This document shows positions 16,588 to 20,661 of a stretch of DNA of 20,661 bases, piece after piece (the stretch's first letter is position 1; each line of letters starts with the position of its first letter). The stretch is from NCBI RefSeq assembly GCF_018854495.1, contig NZ_JABBDR010000002.1:1-20661 (forward strand), in the 5' to 3' direction. The notes under the pieces are model-generated. The model saw only the letters and a program-made list of their open reading frames with translations, did not search any database and had not been told where the DNA came from. Origin of the DNA: Acidithiobacillus ferruginosus (GTDB lineage: Bacteria > Pseudomonadota > Gammaproteobacteria > Acidithiobacillales > Acidithiobacillaceae). The translations under genes and the position numbers were made by a program.

Positions 16588-17094
16588 TCAGGGCTGCCTG
16601 AGAACATGGTGGTCAAGAGATTTTTCGGCATGGTCGTGAAGGAGGTTTTCCAGGCGGTCCAGGCGCGCCTGCACGACAGCGGATTGTGCCTGCGCCTTTT
16701 TGAGCCGGGCAACGCACGCATCCCCATCAGCCCTGCGCTCCTGCAGGGCGTGTACGACGCGACGCAGGGGAAGCGTGCTGGCGCCCACTTCGTTATTCTG
16801 GGCGGCCAGATCCAGTTCCCTCGCCGCGTTGCCCAGTGCGGAGGGGCCTAAGGGTCCGTGGGTCAGATAACCCTCGGCCAATGCCGCATGGATGCGCGCG
16901 CATGCTGTGGATGCGGGCAATCCGCAATGGGCGAGATCGCCGAGCAGTGTGTTACGTGTCGTGCCGGAAGAGGACAGGTGGGACGGCGGGGCGACGGGCG
17001 TGGCTGCCTGCGGCGTGAGCTGTGCGCAGGCAGCCAGCGCCGCGGCGAGAGCGGGCGCGGCGAGGATCGGAAGGAACCGGGCGAACCAGCGCAT
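16588..17094 (-). CDS. qseG: QseG/YfhG-like lipoprotein
   Basis: 168-aa lipoprotein encoded between the kinase and regulator. It has a hydrophobic signal and a lipobox LAAC with the lipidated Cys at position 23, then a low-complexity Pro/Ser linker and a largely alpha-helical body (about 85-165) of heptad-like Leu, Ala and Arg residues. In E. coli the protein at this place, QseG (YfhG, 237 aa), is an outer membrane lipoprotein that contacts the GlrK/QseE kinase and affects its activity. This one is shorter and its similarity is weak to the eye, so the name rests on gene order and lipoprotein character. Its start overlaps the kinase stop (TGATG) and its stop is 1 nt from glrR. Confidence 0.75.
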   Translation of the reverse strand: MRWFARFLPILAAPALAAALAACAQLTPQAATPVAPPSHLSSSGTTRNTLLGDLAHCGLPASTACARIHAALAEGYLTHGPLGPSALGNAARELDLAAQNNEVGASTLPLRRVVHALQERRADGDACVARLKKAQAQSAVVQARLDRLENLLHDHAEKSLDHHVLRQP

Positions 17095-18578
17095 CAGACC
17101 GTTCCGGTATTGCGCGCGGCGGGCAGCCAGATCTCGGCGCAGAGGCCGCCTTCGGGGCGATTGTGCATGCGAATCCAGCCGCCCTGGGCGCCCACGAGTT
17201 CGCGGGTGATGGCCAGCCCCAGACCCGTACCGCGGGGCAGGCGGTTGCTGACCGGCACCTGATAGAAGCGTTCAAAGACCCGTTCCAGCAAGGCGTCGGG
17301 AATGCCGGGACCATTGTCGCTGACGCAAAAAAGGATACCCCCCTGCTGCGCCGTCGCGCGAACCGTGATCCGCCCGCCCGCCGGACTGTACTTGTGGGCG
17401 TTGCTGACCAGGTTAGTGAGGATCTGGCGCAGTCTCTGGGGATCGGCATAGACGCCGAGTTCCTCCGACCCGACACAGTCCAGTATTTGATTTTTTTTAT
17501 CGGTCAGCGGTTGCATGCGTTTTTGCAGGTCGAGCAGCACGTCGGCAACAGCGATGTCCTGTGGTGAGAAATCCAGGGAACGCGCTTGCAGGGCATGCAT
17601 ATCCAGCATTTCCTGAATGGCGGCGTACAACTCCTTGACCTGGCGGACGATGATTTCGAGCACTTCGCGCTGTCGCGGCAAGAGCGGACCGATGCGTTCA
17701 CTGAGCAGGAGCTCGCTGCCGGAGCGCGCCGACGCCAGCGGAGTGATCAGCTCGTGAGACACCTGGCTGAGAAATTCATGCCGCAAACGTTCCTCTTCCT
17801 GCAGTCGTGTCTGCATGCTCTCGATGCTCCGGGCGAGATCGCGGAGCTCCTGTGGGCCTTCGCTGGCGACATTCGTCAGTTTGCCCGCGCCAATATCCTC
17901 GACGGCACGACGAAAAGCCTTGAGGGGCCGGGTCAGGGCGCTGGCTACCCGCCAGGGGATGAGTATGCTGAGCAAAGCGGTGATGAAGACCAGTGCATAG
18001 AGGAGCTGCACGGCACGGGTTCGTGCCGCCGCCGCCGCCGCGCCCTGGCGGATAAGGAGGGTTGTCATCGCCAGATGTACCGCCTCGAACCTTTCTTCGA
18101 CGGCGGCTTTGCTCGCCGCCTCGGTCACGCTGTCACCCGTGGTCTGCGCATAGGCGGCCAGACTGCTTTGCAACTGCTGTATGGCCACCGTGAGGGCGGG
18201 GTGGTCGCGAGTGGCGCGTTGCAGTGTCTGCAGGTCACGCTCTTCGCTGGTCACCAGTTGGACGAAGGTCTTTTCATAACCCGCCCGCGGCAGCACCTGG
18301 GCAAGCCGACGAAAAAATTCCGCCTGATGCTGGGTGTTTTTAATCTGCAGCAGTTGTTTTTGCAGGGGCAACCCGACCTGAACGAGGGTATCGCTGCTGT
18401 TGCCGAGGGTGTGAATGGAGCGAACCGCGACGTAGACCACGCCACCCACCAGCAACAGTATCGCCAAAGCGACCACCAGTACCCGCCGCGGAATGGAGTC
18501 GGCTCTGTGATGTTCTACGCGCGTCGGAACGGCTGACTCGCGATCTGTGCTGTGTCCTTCCATGAAATCGACCGCCAT
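17094..18578 (-). CDS. glrK: Sensor histidine kinase GlrK (QseE/YfhK) type
   Basis: 494-aa inner-membrane kinase. TM1 about 32-52, a periplasmic helical domain of about 135 residues, TM2 about 189-209, then HAMP (about 210-262), the phosphoacceptor H275 (SQVSHELITPL), and an ATPase domain with N-box around N393, G1 DNGPGIP (421-427), F-box and G2 GTGLGLAI (450-457). The start ATG at 18578 is preceded by GGAG at good distance; a second in-frame ATG at 18563 is possible. Five GCC units (18025-18039) make a polyalanine run just before TM2, where a length change could shift signalling. It probably phosphorylates glrR. The natural signal is unknown; in enterobacteria the system responds to envelope stress or amino-sugar state. 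Confidence 0.92.
   Translation of the reverse strand: MAVDFMEGHSTDRESAVPTRVEHHRADSIPRRVLVVALAILLLVGGVVYVAVRSIHTLGNSSDTLVQVGLPLQKQLLQIKNTQHQAEFFRRLAQVLPRAGYEKTFVQLVTSEERDLQTLQRATRDHPALTVAIQQLQSSLAAYAQTTGDSVTEAASKAAVEERFEAVHLAMTTLLIRQGAAAAAARTRAVQLLYALVFITALLSILIPWRVASALTRPLKAFRRAVEDIGAGKLTNVASEGPQELRDLARSIESMQTRLQEEERLRHEFLSQVSHELITPLASARSGSELLLSERIGPLLPRQREVLEIIVRQVKELYAAIQEMLDMHALQARSLDFSPQDIAVADVLLDLQKRMQPLTDKKNQILDCVGSEELGVYADPQRLRQILTNLVSNAHKYSPAGGRITVRATAQQGGILFCVSDNGPGIPDALLERVFERFYQVPVSNRLPRGTGLGLAITRELVGAQGGWIRMHNRPEGGLCAEIWLPAARNTGTV
18025..18039. repeat. Five GCC trinucleotide units inside glrK
   Basis: Tandem GCC units on the plus strand encode most of the six alanines at residues 180-185, just before the second membrane helix. 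In-frame slippage could vary the alanine count. Confidence 0.8.
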
Positions 18579-18597
18579 CGGTTCTCCGGCACGGGAC

Positions 18598-18672
18598 GCG
18601 CATTTGCGCGCCCGGAATATCCCTTGATAGCCAGAGTGTAAGCGACCCTGGCGTCAAGGCCTAGTGTAGGCC
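18598..18672. other. Cluster of three dyads upstream of glrK
   Basis: The 163-bp gap between recN and glrK (18579-18741) holds no gene. It contains GCGCA-TT-TGCGC (18598-18609); an interrupted dyad CTTGA-TA-GCCAG ... CTGGC-G-TCAAG (18623-18658) with a 13-nt loop; and GGCCTA-GTG-TAGGCC (18658-18672), which shares one base with the second. On the minus strand the last dyad places GG and GC ten bases apart (TGGCCTACACTAGGCC), a loose match to the sigma-54 -24/-12 spacing. I find no good -35/-10 pair with correct spacing. Confidence 0.4.
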
Positions 18673-18741
18673 ATTGGCTACGCTTAAACATCCTCTTGAA
18701 CGGGGGCGGGTGGGCGTTGTGCCGGGTTTGGGCCGCCGGGC

Positions 18742-20418
18742 TCAGGATTCGGCGCCGGCCAGTAAGGCAGCGGCCGCCTGGGTAAGCGCATCATTGATTT
18801 CAATGCCACCCAGCATGCGGGCGATTTCCTGGCGGCGATCGCTATCGCCCAGGGTACGAACCTTGCTGAGGGTCTGACCGTCGACGACCTGTTTTTCCAC
18901 CCGGAGGTGCTGGTGCCCCTGGGCCGCCACCTGCGCCAGATGGGTGACGCAGAGGACTTGCTGGCGGGCGCCGAGACGACGCAGCAGGCGTCCGACCCGT
19001 TCGGCGACGGCACCGCCGATGCCCACGTCCACTTCGTCGAAAATCAGGGTGTCGATGCGTTCCGGCGCGGCGAGGATGACTTGCAGCGCAAGGCCGATGC
19101 GTGACAGTTCGCCGCCAGAGGCAACCCGGGCCAGGGGTTGGGCGGGATGGCCGGGGTTGGCGGTAATCCAGATTTCCACCTGATCCCACCCGGTATCCCG
19201 CCATTGTTTTTCGACTTCGGGATGGCTGTACAGGCGTAGCTCGATGGCGGCATGGGGCATGCCCAGTTGCTGGATCTGCGCGATGATGGCCTGGGCCAGC
19301 GCGTCCTGCTGTCGCTGGCGTGCGTCGCTGAGGGCGGCGCAGTCCTCAACGTACGCCGCACGCGCCTGGACCAGCTCGCGCTCGGCGGCGCGGCGGGCCG
19401 CGTCCAAATCTTCGCTGCTGAGCAATTCCCGGCGCAGTGACTCCCGCTTGGCGAGCAGACCGGCCATATCGCAGTGGTGCTTACGTTGCAGATCCTGCAG
19501 GAGTTGCAGGCGCTGCGCGATACTTTCGAGCCGTTCCGGATCGGCCTCCAGATCGGTGGCGTAGGCGCGCAGGCCGGTAATGGCTTCTTCGGTCTGAATC
19601 ATGGCCGAGTTGAGCAGTTCATCGCAGTCCGTTAGGCGGGAATCGTGGGCGCGGGCGGCATGCACATGGCGTTGCGCTTCGGCGATGGTACGGCTGGCAG
19701 CGCTGTCTTCTCCATCCAGTCGGGCGAGAGCGGCCAGTACGTCTTCCCGCAACTTTTCCACGGCGCCGAGGCGCTGCTCTTCGGCGCGCAGGTTTTCCCA
19801 TTCATCGGCCTGCAAGTCGGCGGCTTCCAGCTCGGTGAGCAGAAAGCGCTGCCAGTCTTCCTGTTCGTGTTGCCTGCCCTGCTGTTCCTGTAACGCGGCG
19901 TAGCGCTGGGCGGCCTGGCGCCATTGCCGATAGCGGTCGGCAACGGCGCTCAGGGTGGTCTCCAATCCGGCGAAACGATCCAGCAGAAACAGTTGGCGCT
20001 CCGGCTGAAGCAGGCTTTGGTGGGCATGCTGGCCGAGGAGTTCGACCAAGGTTTCACCGAATTCCCGGAGCTGGCCGTTGGTGACACTGCAACCGTTGAT
20101 GAAGGCACGGCTGCGGCCGTTGCGCTGAATGATGCGGCGCAGGAGGCAGACGTCCTCGTCCTCGATTTCCTGTTCGCGCAGCCACCGACGCGCGGGATGT
20201 TCCGGGCTGAAACCGAATTCGGCAGTGATTTCCGCTTGCTCGGCACCATGGCGGATGTCTTCGGCGTGGCCTTTGTCGCCGAGGAGCAGGGCGATGGCAT
20301 CCACCAGAATGGACTTGCCCGCTCCGGTCTCTCCGGTGAGTACCGTCAGCCCCGCCGCAAAGTCGATGCTGACCGCGTCGATCAGGGCAAAGTCGCGCAC
20401 CTGGAGGTTGAGGAGCAT
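18742..20418 (-). CDS. recN: DNA repair protein RecN
   Basis: SMC-like ATPase of double-strand break repair, 558 aa (E. coli 553). Walker A GETGAGKS at 29-36 near the N-terminus, a long central coiled-coil region (about 150-370, rich in Gln, Glu, Arg and Leu), and the C-terminal half of the ATPase with the signature SGGELSRIGLAL from 434 and Walker B LIFDEVD (458-464). The start MLLNLQVRDFALIDAV matches RecN proteins exactly where the family begins; a longer opening upstream lies within nadK and is rejected. The ATG overlaps the nadK stop (TGATG), the same nadK-recN order as in enterobacteria. I see no LexA box in the window because the operon promoter lies upstream of nadK. Confidence 0.96.
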   Translation of the reverse strand: MLLNLQVRDFALIDAVSIDFAAGLTVLTGETGAGKSILVDAIALLLGDKGHAEDIRHGAEQAEITAEFGFSPEHPARRWLREQEIEDEDVCLLRRIIQRNGRSRAFINGCSVTNGQLREFGETLVELLGQHAHQSLLQPERQLFLLDRFAGLETTLSAVADRYRQWRQAAQRYAALQEQQGRQHEQEDWQRFLLTELEAADLQADEWENLRAEEQRLGAVEKLREDVLAALARLDGEDSAASRTIAEAQRHVHAARAHDSRLTDCDELLNSAMIQTEEAITGLRAYATDLEADPERLESIAQRLQLLQDLQRKHHCDMAGLLAKRESLRRELLSSEDLDAARRAAERELVQARAAYVEDCAALSDARQRQQDALAQAIIAQIQQLGMPHAAIELRLYSHPEVEKQWRDTGWDQVEIWITANPGHPAQPLARVASGGELSRIGLALQVILAAPERIDTLIFDEVDVGIGGAVAERVGRLLRRLGARQQVLCVTHLAQVAAQGHQHLRVEKQVVDGQTLSKVRTLGDSDRRQEIARMLGGIEINDALTQAAAALLAGAES

Positions 20419-20661
20419 CAGCCTGTTCCGGGGGAGTCGGCCCAGTGCAGCTTGCCGCGCAGGATCTGGAAAAAGTTTTCTTCCTCGGGGTGGATGAAAC
20501 GGGCCGCGCAGGAGGCTCGGCGGATGACGATTTCGTCGCCGATTTCCAGAGGGAGGCTGCAATGGCTGTCCAGGCTGAGCGCGGCGGGCTGGCGGCTGGC
20601 GGTGAGACGGGCCACGATTTCCACCGAATCGGCCACCGCCAGGGGGCGCGCGGTGAGGGTG
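20418..20661 (-). CDS. nadK: NAD kinase, C-terminal part (cut by window edge)
   Basis: The last 80 codons of an NAD kinase, which phosphorylates NAD+ to NADP+. The segment beginning TLTARPLAVADSVEIV, continuing with LSLDSHCSLPLEIGDEIVIRRA and ending HPEEENFFQILRGKLHW corresponds to the beta-rich C-terminal domain of the NadK family, including the near-invariant FFQILRGKLHW-type end. Its N-terminus with the GGDG motif lies beyond base 20661. The stop overlaps the recN start (TGATG). Placement next to recN matches the widely conserved nadK-recN pair. Together with nadE at the other end, the window by chance carries two steps of NAD(P) synthesis. Confidence 0.93.
   Translation of the reverse strand, partial: TLTARPLAVADSVEIVARLTASRQPAALSLDSHCSLPLEIGDEIVIRRASCAARFIHPEEENFFQILRGKLHWADSPGTG

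Noticed and set aside
16587..16727. Longer GlrR start
   Set aside because: The extension lies inside the lipoprotein gene, lacks receiver-domain similarity, and the ATG at 16586 follows its stop by 1 nt.
20419..20562. Longer RecN start
   Set aside because: The extra frame is an out-of-frame reading of nadK, rich in Arg and Pro; family proteins begin at MLLNLQV.

Overview
The window looks like the chromosome of an acidophilic chemolithotroph related to Acidithiobacillus, or a close gamma/betaproteobacterial relative. This is inferred from GC-rich coding sequence (sampled 60-base lines are about 63-70% G+C in most genes), the gene order and the mix of families; no marker gene proves it. Almost all of the sequence is coding, genes are packed with 1-4 nt overlaps, and no gap exceeds 300 bases. 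I see no tRNA, rRNA, insertion sequence, integrase, CRISPR array or phage gene.

Layout. (1) 1-2038, plus strand: the tail of a gene that may be sucD, then nadE (glutamine-dependent NAD synthetase) overlapping a PII signal protein gene. (2) 2071-2826, minus: bamD, divergent from (3) 2855-8564, plus: eight genes that overlap or sit 1 nt apart, rluD - pgeF - mtnD - mtnW (RuBisCO-like protein) - mtnX - mtnB - double-ACT (GcvR-like) - def. The bamD/rluD/pgeF block is the same as in E. coli; here a methionine-salvage cassette and a peptide deformylase follow it directly. (4) 8673-10265, minus: an APC-family amino-acid permease with lower G+C than its surroundings. (5) 10498-15128, minus: rfbB, rfbD, an unknown one-TM protein, a DUF3579 protein, galU and a DUF502 membrane protein (sugar-nucleotide supply for surface polysaccharide plus unknowns). 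(6) 15201-18578, minus: glrK - qseG-like lipoprotein - glrR, an envelope-linked two-component system with a sigma-54 activator. (7) 18742-20661, minus: recN and the end of nadK.

How the genes work together. mtnB, mtnW, mtnX and mtnD encode the consecutive lower steps of the universal methionine salvage pathway (MTRu-1-P to the 2-keto acid of methionine). The genes for MTA cleavage, MTR-1-P isomerisation and the final transamination are absent from the window. The YfiH/PgeF family protein encoded 1 nt upstream belongs to a family for which MTA phosphorylase activity has been described, so it could supply the missing first step. That link is the most interesting testable idea here. Other points worth a look are the nadE-PII overlap, the double-ACT protein between salvage genes and def, the rfbBD pair without rfbA/C, and clusters of inverted repeats in three intergenic gaps.
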